11,154 nucleotides of DNA from an uncultured Lachnospiraceae bacterium. GTDB taxonomy: Bacteria; Bacillota; Clostridia; Lachnospirales; Lachnospiraceae. Below are positions 1 to 5,995 of the stretch, piece after piece; the stretch's first letter is position 1; each line of letters starts with the position of its first letter. Position numbers and translations under genes: made by a program. The stretch lies in the NCBI GenBank assembly GCA_947591115.1, contig CANQCX010000046.1:1-11154 (forward strand), written 5' to 3'. The notes beneath the pieces are model-generated. The model searched no databases. It was not told where the DNA came from and worked only from the letters and a program-made list of their open reading frames with translations.

Positions 1-491
1 ATTGCGCTTCCGCCGCTTTGGATGCAGCTTCCGGAAATGGACATCAGAAATGCCGTTTTACTGCCGAAAAGCAGGGTTTCCGCAAGATAGTAGCCGGTTC
101 CGGAAATCAAAAACGCGATTATCGAAGCGATTACGTTGCGTACGGTAACGATTTTGTCGGATCGGTTCGTAAACGGAAGGGTAATCAGCATTTTGATGAT
201 CACAGTTGCCGGCGCCCACATCGGCGCAGTCAGCAGATCCGCCATACCGCCGCCGATTGCGGCTGCCGCCATAGCGTACGGTCTTGGCAGCAGGACGGCA
301 GCCAGATAGATCAGCGCATCGCCGAAATGGATGTAGCCGCCGTTTGCACCGACAGGAACATGAAAGAGATACGCAGTCATGATCGTGATCATCGCCGCAA
401 AAAGTGCGGTAACGGTCAAAAGTCGGGTACGGGTATGTGTTTGAATAGATGAATTAGTAATGTACTTTGATTTATCAGTGCTTTTGATCAT
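1..491 (-). CDS. ECF-type transporter S component, candidate vitamin B6 uptake (partial, 3' end off window)
   Basis: The 163 visible codons encode a hydrophobic integral membrane protein of the ECF (energy-coupling factor) S-component type. These proteins bind a vitamin and dock onto a shared EcfA-EcfA'-EcfT module. After a polar N-terminus (about residues 1-22) come hydrophobic helices at about 24-44, 58-80, 93-106 and 119-140. Residues 50-65 (NGGYIHFGDALIYLAA) and the following glycine-rich GGGMADLLTAP are the conserved block of the riboflavin-type/TIGR04002-like S components, and ALFAAM (29-34) fits the Ala-rich helix that contacts EcfT. The start is the ATG at 491-489, with AAAGGAGG eight bases upstream. 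It overlaps the end of the B6 kinase gene by 17 nt, which suggests translational coupling and makes a B6 vitamer (PdxU-like) the likely substrate. The substrate is inferred from context only. The extreme C-terminus is missing, and no EcfA or EcfT gene is in the window. Confidence 0.8.
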   Translation of the reverse strand, partial: MIKSTDKSKYITNSSIQTHTRTRLLTVTALFAAMITIMTAYLFHVPVGANGGYIHFGDALIYLAAVLLPRPYAMAAAAIGGGMADLLTAPMWAPATVIIKMLITLPFTNRSDKIVTVRNVIASIIAFLISGTGYYLAETLLFGSKTAFLMSISGSCIQSGGSA

Positions 492-1356
492 AATATAATC
501 CTCCTTTAATAAGTTCGCCCAAGTGTTTTTCAAAGCAGACGCCGTCATTTTTGGGAATATTTTCCGAAACGGCGTCCGAAATGCAGCGGTACAAAAACGA
601 AGCGGCGGTATCTACACTCTCATTCGTGGAAACACCGTTCAATCTCAGACCGCACAAAATCGAAGCAAACAGATCTCCGGTACCGGAATATCCCTGCTTG
701 AGATAAGGAGTGCGGCTGATATGCACGCCGGTCTCTGTCAGCGCAAGATTGCAGATCAAAGGCTCCGCCGTCTGGGAGCCATGAATGCCGGTAATGACAA
801 TATCGGCGCCCTCCGTTACGCGCGAACGAAGCGCATACGCTAGTTTTTCCGCATAGGAAAGCTGTTCGCCGAGGGTTTCCAACTTCACAAAAACAGTTAA
901 ATCCTCATTTAATAATAAACAAGCTTCCGTAAGATTCGGCGTTATTAAGTTTGCCCTTTTGCAGAGCGTCCGCATTTCGGACAGCAGCTCCAAAGAATAC
1001 ATCCCGTATACGCGCCCTTCATCGCCCATAACCGGATCCGCCAGAAAAAACGTATCTTCTTTTTGGAAAACCGACAGGAAATCCAGCAGATACCGGATCT
1101 GTTTCGGCCCTGTCATATAACCGCTGTAGATGGCGTCGAAGGACACCTCGTTTTTCGCCCATGCATCCGTATATCGGGGCATCATTTCCGTCAAATCGTT
1201 ACAATGATAGTAAGAATATCCGGTCTGGCCGGTCAGCACCGCCGTAGGAAGGGGGCAGCACTGGATGCCCAGTACCGACAGCACCGGAATGGCTGCTGTC
1301 AGGGAGCATTTGCCAAATCCGGACAGGTCGTTGATTACCGCAGCTTTTTTTGTCAT
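475..1356 (-). CDS. pdxK: Pyridoxamine/pyridoxal/pyridoxine kinase (PdxK/PdxY family)
   Basis: This 293-residue ribokinase-fold enzyme is predicted to phosphorylate pyridoxal, pyridoxine or pyridoxamine with ATP in the cytoplasm (B6 salvage, EC 2.7.1.35). Visible motifs are NDLSGFG (9-15) near the N-terminus, DPVMGD (107-112), TPNLTEA (139-145) and the anion-hole GTGD (225-228), whose Asp228 is the expected catalytic base. Length matches the family (about 280-290). The ATG at 1356 is preferred over the one four codons upstream because GGAGAAG lies just before it, inside those four codons, while the upstream ATG has no ribosome binding site. Where many homologues have a His-Thr-Gly segment (for example NHT or THTG) after the PTA(V/I)L stretch, this protein reads TGQTG (Gln44), a possible specificity difference. 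It is first in a minus-strand pair with the ECF S component. The B6-kinase assignment is strong; the preferred vitamer is not determined. Confidence 0.92.
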   Translation of the reverse strand: MTKKAAVINDLSGFGKCSLTAAIPVLSVLGIQCCPLPTAVLTGQTGYSYYHCNDLTEMMPRYTDAWAKNEVSFDAIYSGYMTGPKQIRYLLDFLSVFQKEDTFFLADPVMGDEGRVYGMYSLELLSEMRTLCKRANLITPNLTEACLLLNEDLTVFVKLETLGEQLSYAEKLAYALRSRVTEGADIVITGIHGSQTAEPLICNLALTETGVHISRTPYLKQGYSGTGDLFASILCGLRLNGVSTNESVDTAASFLYRCISDAVSENIPKNDGVCFEKHLGELIKGGLYYDQKH

Positions 1357-1359
1357 GAT

Positions 1360-1366
1360 CTTCTCC
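1360..1366 (-). promoter_or_regulatory. Ribosome binding site deciding the pdxK start
   Basis: On the minus strand GGAGAAG ends three bases before the ATG at 1356-1354, so its GGAG core is six bases away. The alternative ATG at 1368 overlaps this element and has only AT-rich sequence upstream. This supports the shorter 293-residue protein. Confidence 0.7.
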
Positions 1367-1386
1367 ATATATGTGAGTTGCTATTT

Positions 1387-1414
1387 ATTATAAGCTCAAC
1401 TGGCATTATTACAA
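1387..1414 (-). promoter_or_regulatory. Sigma-A type promoter for the pdxK-ECF operon
   Basis: Minus strand: -35 TTGTAA (1414-1409, 4 of 6 matches), a 16-base spacer, and a consensus -10 TATAAT (1392-1387). Transcription would start near 1380 and leave a leader of about 24 bases before the ATG at 1356. That leader is too short for a riboswitch. Confidence 0.7.
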
Positions 1415-1453
1415 GTACCAAAAATTGAAAAAAATATATGACCAGATAAAGTC

Positions 1454-1482
1454 TTTCAAAAAGAGCGGCAATGTGATATGAT
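1454..1482 (+). promoter_or_regulatory. Candidate promoter for the CarD-type gene
   Basis: A -10-like TATGAT at 1477-1482 lies 17 bases after a weak -35 TTTCAA (1454-1459). The start would be near 1489, about 29 bases before the ATG at 1518. The -10 is good but the -35 is poor, so it may need an activator. It sits in the 161-base gap between divergent genes, back to back with the pdxK promoter. Confidence 0.45.
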
Positions 1483-1505
1483 AGGTATGCACTGCACAGA
1501 AAAGC

Positions 1506-1512
1506 GAGGTGG
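1506..1512 (+). promoter_or_regulatory. Ribosome binding site deciding the CarD-type start
   Basis: GAGGTGG at 1506-1512 ends five bases before the ATG at 1518. The upstream GTG at 1509 lies inside this element and so is unlikely to be the start. The resulting N-terminus, MF followed by a short basic stretch, resembles the usual start of CarD-domain proteins. Confidence 0.65.
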
Positions 1513-1517
1513 AAAGG

Positions 1518-1826
1518 ATGTTCCTGAAAAAGCAGTATATCTATAGTGAAACGCTCGGGGTATGCAAGGTGGAAAACATCGTGCAGCTTCCCGCAGGAAA
1601 AAACGGAAACGTTCCTTATTATGTTCTGAGGCCCGAATTTGAAAAAGAAAAGGTTTCTTATATTCCGGTTGAGGAGCATCAGGTAGTGCTGCGCGAGATG
1701 TTTTCGGAGGAGGAGGCGAGAGCGCTGGAGCAGGATCCGCACCTAAAAGAAAACGTCAAGCTGAAAGAAGCAGTAGATTTTGTTTTACATCGCAGGAGGG
1801 AATCGAATGGCACAGGCAATTCATAA
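1518..1826 (+). CDS. Short CarD-family RNA polymerase-interacting regulator
   Basis: A 102-residue protein whose first about 60 residues match the CarD/CdnL/TRCF RNA-polymerase interaction domain. This Tudor-like beta barrel binds the beta subunit. Visible family features are an N-terminal MF, the segment GVCKVENIV (14-22) in place of the usual GVG-x-I-x-x-I, a P-Y-Y-V-L-R motif (33-38) and the closing IPVEEH (49-54), followed by VLREMFSEEEARAL (57-70), equivalent to the 'LR-x-x-S-x-E-E' boundary helix. The rest (70-102) is a short charged helical tail. Full-length CarD is about 160 residues, so most of the helical DNA-binding domain is absent. By family knowledge it would modulate open-complex stability at promoters. 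It is cotranscribed with, and overlaps by 20 nt, the small basic protein that follows. Recognition of the domain is good; the regulatory role here is inferred. Confidence 0.8.
   Translation: MFLKKQYIYSETLGVCKVENIVQLPAGKNGNVPYYVLRPEFEKEKVSYIPVEEHQVVLREMFSEEEARALEQDPHLKENVKLKEAVDFVLHRRRESNGTGNS
1794..1800 (+). promoter_or_regulatory. Ribosome binding site of the 83-residue protein
   Basis: AGGAGGG at 1794-1800, with its AGGAGG core seven bases before the ATG at 1807, is a near-perfect Shine-Dalgarno sequence. It lies inside the end of the CarD-type gene. This fixes the start and strongly argues that the short reading frame is translated. Confidence 0.75.
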
Positions 1827-2058
1827 ATTTGTATTAGGAAATAAGGAGCTGGAAGGAAAAACCGCAGAATTCCAATACGACCGCGGCTGGTACAGCATTG
1901 CGGACATACAGGGCGAGGAGCGCAAGATCGTCTATAAATCGCGGAATGCGCAGGAAGCCTATACAAAATGGAACGTTTACATAGGACGGAAGAAAGAGCG
2001 TCCGCAGCAGGAGGAACGCAAAAGAGAGCATTTTGCACAGGAAAAGAAAAAGAAATAA
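1807..2058 (+). CDS. Small basic protein of unknown function, coupled to CarD-type gene
   Basis: I do not recognise this 83-residue protein. Residues 1-56 look like a compact globular unit rich in aromatic and beta-forming residues (KFVLGN, TAEFQYDRGWYSI, RKIVYKS, AYTKWNVYI). Residues 57-83 are a highly charged Lys/Arg/Glu/Gln tail ending in four lysines. There is no signal peptide or membrane segment, so it should be cytoplasmic, and its charge suggests contact with nucleic acid or an acidic protein. The ATG at 1807 has an excellent AGGAGG seven bases upstream and overlaps the CarD-type gene by 20 nt, so the two are probably co-translated. A functional link to transcription is only an inference from that pairing. 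The gene ends one base before a bidirectional terminator. Confidence 0.75.
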   Translation: MAQAIHKFVLGNKELEGKTAEFQYDRGWYSIADIQGEERKIVYKSRNAQEAYTKWNVYIGRKKERPQQEERKREHFAQEKKKK

Positions 2059-2099
2059 CAAAAGCGGCAGACCGATCGATAAAAGGTTTGCCGCTTTTG
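2059..2099. terminator. Bidirectional intrinsic terminator between the CarD operon and tRNA-Ser
   Basis: A 15-bp hairpin (2059-2073 with 2085-2099, one G-U pair, 11-base loop) has the core GCGGCAGACC/GGTTTGCCGC. Reading plus, the GC stem is followed by TTTTGG. Reading minus, it is followed by TTTTG and then a T-rich stretch that lies over the AG-rich end of the 83-residue gene. The minus direction, serving the tRNA, looks stronger. Confidence 0.8.
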
Positions 2100-2111
2100 G
2101 ATAAAATAAAA

Positions 2112-2201
2112 CGGAGAGCAGGGGATTCGAACCCCCGGTACCCTTTAAAGGGGTACACGGCTTTTCGAGAGCCGCACCTTCAACCACTCGGACAACTCTC
2201 C
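2112..2201 (-). tRNA. tRNA-Ser(CGA)
   Basis: The minus strand folds as a 90-base class II tRNA. The acceptor GGAGAGT pairs with GCTCTCC (last pair G-U) and the discriminator is G. The anticodon stem CGGCT/AGCCG encloses loop CTCGAAA, giving anticodon CGA, which reads the serine codon UCG. A long variable arm (TACCC...GGGTA) typical of tRNA-Ser follows, then the T-arm with GGTTCGAATCC. No CCA is encoded after the discriminator (T-rich sequence follows), so the end must be added by nucleotidyltransferase. The gene has its own promoter at 2213-2242 and terminator at 2059-2099, so it is a single-gene unit. Confidence 0.96.
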
Positions 2202-2212
2202 ACGCAAAAATG

Positions 2213-2242
2213 ATTATACCACGTTCTTCTATTAGAATGCAA
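2213..2242 (-). promoter_or_regulatory. Promoter of tRNA-Ser
   Basis: Minus strand: -35 TTGCAT (2242-2237, 3 of 6), an 18-base spacer, and a consensus -10 TATAAT (2218-2213). The start would fall about five bases before the mature tRNA 5' end at 2201, a normal distance for a stand-alone tRNA gene. Confidence 0.7.
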
Positions 2243-2254
2243 TCCATTTTTTGG

Positions 2255-2283
2255 TTGTCCTCAAAAAGGATTTATATTATAAT
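2255..2283 (+). promoter_or_regulatory. Promoter of the pfk-dnaX-ybaB-recR-tkt operon
   Basis: -35 TTGTCC (2255-2260, 4 of 6), a 17-base spacer, and a perfect -10 TATAAT (2278-2283). Transcription would start near 2290, giving a leader of about 54 bases before the ATG at 2344. It is divergent from the tRNA-Ser promoter, with 12 bases between the two -35 boxes. Confidence 0.75.
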
Positions 2284-2343
2284 ACAACTATCTATGGACA
2301 TGATATAGCTGTGAATATGGTTTTTGGGAAAGGATGGTGCATT

Positions 2344-3417
2344 ATGAAAAGAATCGGCATGTTGACCAGCGGAGGAGATTGTCAGGCGTTAAACGCCGCA
2401 ATGCGAGGCGTCGTAAAGGGACTGTCGGCAAATGTGGACGAATTGGAGGTTTACGGTTTTGAGAACGGTTACAAAGGACTGATCTACGGAAACTACCGTC
2501 TGCTTACGTCTGCAGATTTTTCCGGAATTCTCACAAGGGGCGGAACGATTCTGGGTTCTTCCCGTCAGCCGTTTAAGCTGATGAGAACGCCGGATGAAAA
2601 CGGACTTGACAAAGTAGAGGCAATGAAGCAGACCTATTACAAACTGAATCTGGACTGTCTGGTTATTTTAGGCGGAAACGGAACGCAGAAGACGGCCAAT
2701 CTGCTTCGGGAGGAAGGACTGAATATCATTCATCTTCCAAAGACGATTGACAACGATATTTACGGAACGGATGTTACATTCGGCTTCCAGAGCGCGATCA
2801 ATATCGCAACGGATGCGATTGACTGCATTCATACTACGGCGGCATCCCACAACCGCGTGTTTATCGTAGAGGTCATGGGACATAAAGTAGGCTGGCTGAC
2901 GCTGTACGCCGGAATTGCAGGAGGAGCGGATATCATTCTGCTGCCGGAGATTCCGTATGATATCAATAAAGTAGTAGATGCGATCCAAAAGCGCAGCAAA
3001 GCGGGAAAAGGATTTACGATCCTTGCGGTTGCAGAGGGCGCGATTTCCAAAGAAGACGCCGCCCTTTCCAAAAAAGAGTATAAAGCCAAAGTTGCGGCGC
3101 GCAAATATCCGTCCGTATCTTATGAGATCGCAGATCATATTTCCGGAAAACTCGGAAGCGAAGTAAGGGTTGCCGTACCGGGACATACCCAAAGAGGCGG
3201 AAGTCCATGTCCGTATGACCGCGTGCTCTGCACAAGACTTGGCGCGGCGGCGGCAAAGGCGATCATGGATGAAGATTACGGATATATGATCGCAATGGTA
3301 AACAATAAAACCAAGAAAGTACCGTTGGCGGACGTTGCGGGCAAACTGAAAATGGTAGATCCGAACGGACAGATGGTCAAAGAAGCAAAGCGCATCGGAA
3401 TCAGCTTCGGCGATTAA
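2344..3417 (+). CDS. pfkA: 6-phosphofructokinase, group III (mixed-substrate) type
   Basis: This 357-residue cytoplasmic enzyme phosphorylates fructose 6-phosphate to fructose 1,6-bisphosphate in glycolysis. Motifs in order: TSGGDCQALNAAMRG (8-22, phosphoryl-donor loop), LGSSRQP (70-76), LGGNG (109-113), PKTIDND (132-138, with Asp136 the expected catalytic base), VEVMGHKVGW (175-184, substrate binding) and HTQRGGSP (281-288). The Gly at 113 (E. coli residue 104) predicts ATP rather than pyrophosphate. Lys133 replaces the E. coli ATP-type Gly124 and is typical of pyrophosphate or group III enzymes. Asn112 stands where E. coli has Mg-binding Asp103. ATP use is therefore likely but not certain. 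The ATG at 2344 is chosen because it follows AAAGGA at a suitable distance; longer forms would start inside the promoter. dnaX follows after 24 nt with no terminator. Confidence 0.93.
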   Translation: MKRIGMLTSGGDCQALNAAMRGVVKGLSANVDELEVYGFENGYKGLIYGNYRLLTSADFSGILTRGGTILGSSRQPFKLMRTPDENGLDKVEAMKQTYYKLNLDCLVILGGNGTQKTANLLREEGLNIIHLPKTIDNDIYGTDVTFGFQSAINIATDAIDCIHTTAASHNRVFIVEVMGHKVGWLTLYAGIAGGADIILLPEIPYDINKVVDAIQKRSKAGKGFTILAVAEGAISKEDAALSKKEYKAKVAARKYPSVSYEIADHISGKLGSEVRVAVPGHTQRGGSPCPYDRVLCTRLGAAAAKAIMDEDYGYMIAMVNNKTKKVPLADVAGKLKMVDPNGQMVKEAKRIGISFGD

Positions 3418-3441
3418 AAAACGAAAGGTTGGGAAGAAAAC

Positions 3442-5010
3442 GTGTCTTATACGGCGCTGTACCGCAAATTCCGTCCTCAGGAATTCGAAGATGTCAAGGG
3501 ACAGGAACATATTGTTACAACTTTAAAAAATCAGATCAAAGCGGAACGTATCGGGCATGCTTACCTGTTTTGCGGAACAAGGGGAACAGGGAAAACAACG
3601 GTTGCAAAGATTTTTGCAAAGGCTGTGAACTGTGAGCAGCCAAAAGACGGAAGTCCATGCGGAAATTGTCCGGCGTGCCGGGCAATTACTGCAGGGACTT
3701 CTATGAATGTAATTGAGATCGATGCCGCTTCCAACAACGGTGTGGACAACATCCGGCAGATTCGTGAGGAGGTGGCATACCGTCCGACGGAGGGCAGATA
3801 CAAAGTCTACATTATCGACGAGGTACACATGCTTTCGGCGGGCGCCTTTAACGCGCTGCTGAAAACGCTGGAGGAGCCGCCGTCGTATGTGATTTTTATA
3901 TTGGCGACAACGGAAGCGCATAAAATCCCGATTACGATTTTATCACGCTGCCAGCGGTATGATTTTCACAGAATTTCCATTGACACCATAGCCGAAAGGC
4001 TGTCGGAGCTGATGCAAAAAGAACGCGTAGATGTGGAGGAACGCGCGCTCCGCTATGTTGCAAAAGCCGGAGACGGTTCCATGCGTGATGCGTTGAGTCT
4101 GCTGGATCAGTGCATTGCGTTTCATCTTGGTCAGACGCTTACCTATGAAAACGTACTAGAGGTGCTGGGCGCGGTCGATACGGAGGTATTTTCCGAATTG
4201 CTGCAACAGATCATCCAAAAAGAGATTGCCGGAGCGATACGGACATTGGAAACATTGGTAGACGAAGGCAGGGAATTGGGGCAGATGGTCAACGATTTTA
4301 CATGGTATCTGCGGAATCTGCTGCTGCTTCAAAGCTCGGACGGGATGGAAGACGTTCTCGATATGTCCAGTGAAAACATAGCCGTTTTGAAAGAACAGGC
4401 GGAAATGATTTCGCCGGAGGTGCTGATCCGTTATATCCGCATTTTTTCGGAATTAAGCAATGAGCTTCGTTATGCCGCGCAAAAAAGAATTCTGGTGGAG
4501 ATCGCCCTGATCAAATTATGCAGACCGGAGATGGAAACGGACAGCGCTTCGCTGGCGGATCGTATCGAAAGTCTGGAGCGAAAGCTGGAAAAGGGCGTTG
4601 TCGCGGCGCCAAAGGCAGCCGCGGACGAAGGGAAAAAGCAGGATGCGGTTTCTCATGAACGTCCGGCTCTGCCCGCAGCAATCCCCGATGATATACGCGA
4701 GGTCGTAAAAAACTGGCGGTCGATCATTTCGGAATCGGGCGGGGTTTCCCGCAGCTATCTGAATAAAGGAGTGCCTACGCTGGGCGGACAGGGAGAGCTT
4801 CTTCTGGTATTTGACGACAAAAACGCATATGAATATCTAAATGAAAATAAAGCGGACAGTATGGACACGCTGAAAACAATGATCGCCGGACGGATTGGAA
4901 AAGAAATTGAAATCTCACTCCGCATGAATGAAACTGCGGAACGCGCAGCAGATGCATTTCCGGATCTGCGGCAGCTTATTCCGTTTGATATTGTAGAAGA
5001 AGATTTTTAA
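3442..5010 (+). CDS. dnaX: DNA polymerase III clamp-loader subunit DnaX (gamma/tau)
   Basis: A 522-residue AAA+ ATPase that loads the beta clamp at the replication fork. It shows Walker A GTRGTGKT (45-52), a four-cysteine zinc site at Cys64, Cys73, Cys76 and Cys79, Walker B IIDEVH (124-129), sensor I LATTE (154-158), the SRC motif with the arginine finger (168-170) and sensor II around GSMRDAL. Collar helices follow, then an Ala/Lys-rich linker (about 385-410) and a C-terminal domain ending in an acidic tail. The start is the GTG at 3442 because MSYTALYRKFRP is the standard DnaX N-terminus; the ribosome binding site is only moderate (GGGAAG). It lies 24 nt after pfk and 14 nt before ybaB. Several slippery heptamers in or near the linker could allow a shorter gamma-like product. 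The identity is certain; the frameshift is speculative. Confidence 0.97.
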   Translation: MSYTALYRKFRPQEFEDVKGQEHIVTTLKNQIKAERIGHAYLFCGTRGTGKTTVAKIFAKAVNCEQPKDGSPCGNCPACRAITAGTSMNVIEIDAASNNGVDNIRQIREEVAYRPTEGRYKVYIIDEVHMLSAGAFNALLKTLEEPPSYVIFILATTEAHKIPITILSRCQRYDFHRISIDTIAERLSELMQKERVDVEERALRYVAKAGDGSMRDALSLLDQCIAFHLGQTLTYENVLEVLGAVDTEVFSELLQQIIQKEIAGAIRTLETLVDEGRELGQMVNDFTWYLRNLLLLQSSDGMEDVLDMSSENIAVLKEQAEMISPEVLIRYIRIFSELSNELRYAAQKRILVEIALIKLCRPEMETDSASLADRIESLERKLEKGVVAAPKAAADEGKKQDAVSHERPALPAAIPDDIREVVKNWRSIISESGGVSRSYLNKGVPTLGGQGELLLVFDDKNAYEYLNENKADSMDTLKTMIAGRIGKEIEISLRMNETAERAADAFPDLRQLIPFDIVEEDF

Positions 5011-5024
5011 AGGAGGAACGCCAG

Positions 5025-5369
5025 ATGGCAAAAAGAGGCGGATTTCCGGGAGGAATGCCGGGAAATATGACAAATCTCATGAAACAGGCGCAGAAAATGC
5101 AAAAGCAGATGGAGGAAGCGCAGAAAGAACTGGAGGAGCAGGAAGTGACGGCGGCTGCCGGAGGCGGAGCGGTAGAAGTTACGGTATCCGGAAAGCGTGA
5201 GATCACAAAGGTAAAATTATCGGAGGAAGTTGTAGATCCGGATGATATTGAAATGCTGGAGGATTTGATCATGGCTGCGGCAAACGAAGCGCTGCGCAAG
5301 CTGGATGAAGTATCTCAGCAGTCAATGGCAAAAATAACCGGCGGACTGGGCGGCGGACTTCCTTTCTAA
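5025..5369 (+). CDS. ybaB: YbaB/EbfC family nucleoid-associated protein
   Basis: A 114-residue small DNA-binding protein of the YbaB/EbfC family, dimers of which bind DNA and contribute to nucleoid organisation. The N-terminus is Gly-rich (FPGGMPGNM), then comes a long helix (about 14-42) with the family signature MKQAQKMQKQMEEAQKEL. A beta region with the family motif GGGAVEVTVSGKREITKVKL (47-66) follows, then the C-terminal helices and a Gly-rich tail. Length and layout are normal. AGGAGG lies nine bases before the ATG. Its place between dnaX and recR is the classic conserved arrangement in bacteria and suggests a role near replication or repair, though its biochemical function is not settled. 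Confidence 0.95.
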   Translation: MAKRGGFPGGMPGNMTNLMKQAQKMQKQMEEAQKELEEQEVTAAAGGGAVEVTVSGKREITKVKLSEEVVDPDDIEMLEDLIMAAANEALRKLDEVSQQSMAKITGGLGGGLPF

Positions 5370-5386
5370 CGCCGGCAGAGGGAAAT

Positions 5387-5983
5387 ATGGATTACTACAG
5401 CAAAGAAATATCAAAACTGATCGAAGCGCTTGCGTCGCTTCCGGGAATCGGTGCAAAAACCGCGCAGAGACTGGCGTTTCATATTCTGAATATGCCCGCC
5501 GAACAGGTGGAGGCGCTCTCGGGAGCGATTCTTCATGCCCGTCAAAACGTCCGGTACTGCCGGCAGTGCTTTACGCTGACGGACGAGGAGGTCTGCCCGA
5601 TCTGCAAGGACAGCGCAAGAGATCACAAAACCATTATGGTGGTGGAAAACACCAGAGATTTGGCGGCATATGAAAAAACGGGCAAATTTACCGGAGTCTA
5701 CCATGTGTTGCATGGGGCGATATCGCCCATGCTGGGAATCGGTCCGAACGACATCCGGCTGAAAGAACTGCTGCGCCGTCTGGAGGGCGACGTCAATGAA
5801 GTCATCATTGCCACCAATTCCAGTCTGGAGGGCGAAACGACCGCCATGTATATCAGCAAGCTGATCAAACCCACCGGAATCAAAGTAACCAGAATTGCAA
5901 GCGGCGTCCCTGTCGGCGGGGATTTGGAATATATCGATGAAGTCACGCTTCTTCGCGCGCTTGAGGGAAGAACGGAACTGTAA
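5387..5983 (+). CDS. recR: Recombination mediator protein RecR
   Basis: A 198-residue protein of the RecFOR pathway. RecR forms a ring that, with RecO and RecF, helps load RecA onto SSB-coated single-stranded DNA at gaps. It contains an N-terminal helix-hairpin-helix (about 13-34, with SLPGIGAKTAQRLAFH), a four-cysteine zinc motif (Cys58, Cys61, Cys70, Cys73), a Toprim domain beginning at IMVVENTRD (83-91) and a C-terminal Walker B-like segment near EVTLLRALEGR. Length is typical (about 200). An AGAGGG lies five bases before the ATG, 17 nt after ybaB ends. All key motifs are intact, and the gene position after ybaB is the expected one. Confidence 0.97.
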   Translation: MDYYSKEISKLIEALASLPGIGAKTAQRLAFHILNMPAEQVEALSGAILHARQNVRYCRQCFTLTDEEVCPICKDSARDHKTIMVVENTRDLAAYEKTGKFTGVYHVLHGAISPMLGIGPNDIRLKELLRRLEGDVNEVIIATNSSLEGETTAMYISKLIKPTGIKVTRIASGVPVGGDLEYIDEVTLLRALEGRTEL

Positions 5984-5995
5984 AAAGGAGATCAT

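Noticed and set aside
18..452. A 144-codon open frame on the plus strand
   Set aside because: It lies antisense to the ECF S-component gene, has an Arg/His/Gln-rich low-quality composition and no ribosome binding site.
1357..1517. A riboswitch in the divergent gap
   Set aside because: Both leaders are only about 25-30 bases from the predicted starts, and no stem array is visible.
1679..2247. Minus-strand open frames crossing the tRNA-Ser gene and terminator
   Set aside because: They run through a structured tRNA and a terminator hairpin and oppose the CarD pair.
2251..2343. A 31-codon upstream extension of pfk
   Set aside because: It would begin before the -10 box of the promoter, so the start codon would not be transcribed; MKRIGMLTSGGD is the normal N-terminus.
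2668..3510. A 280-codon open frame on the minus strand
   Set aside because: It is antisense to pfk and the dnaX start; pfk is unmistakable and the antisense protein resembles no family.
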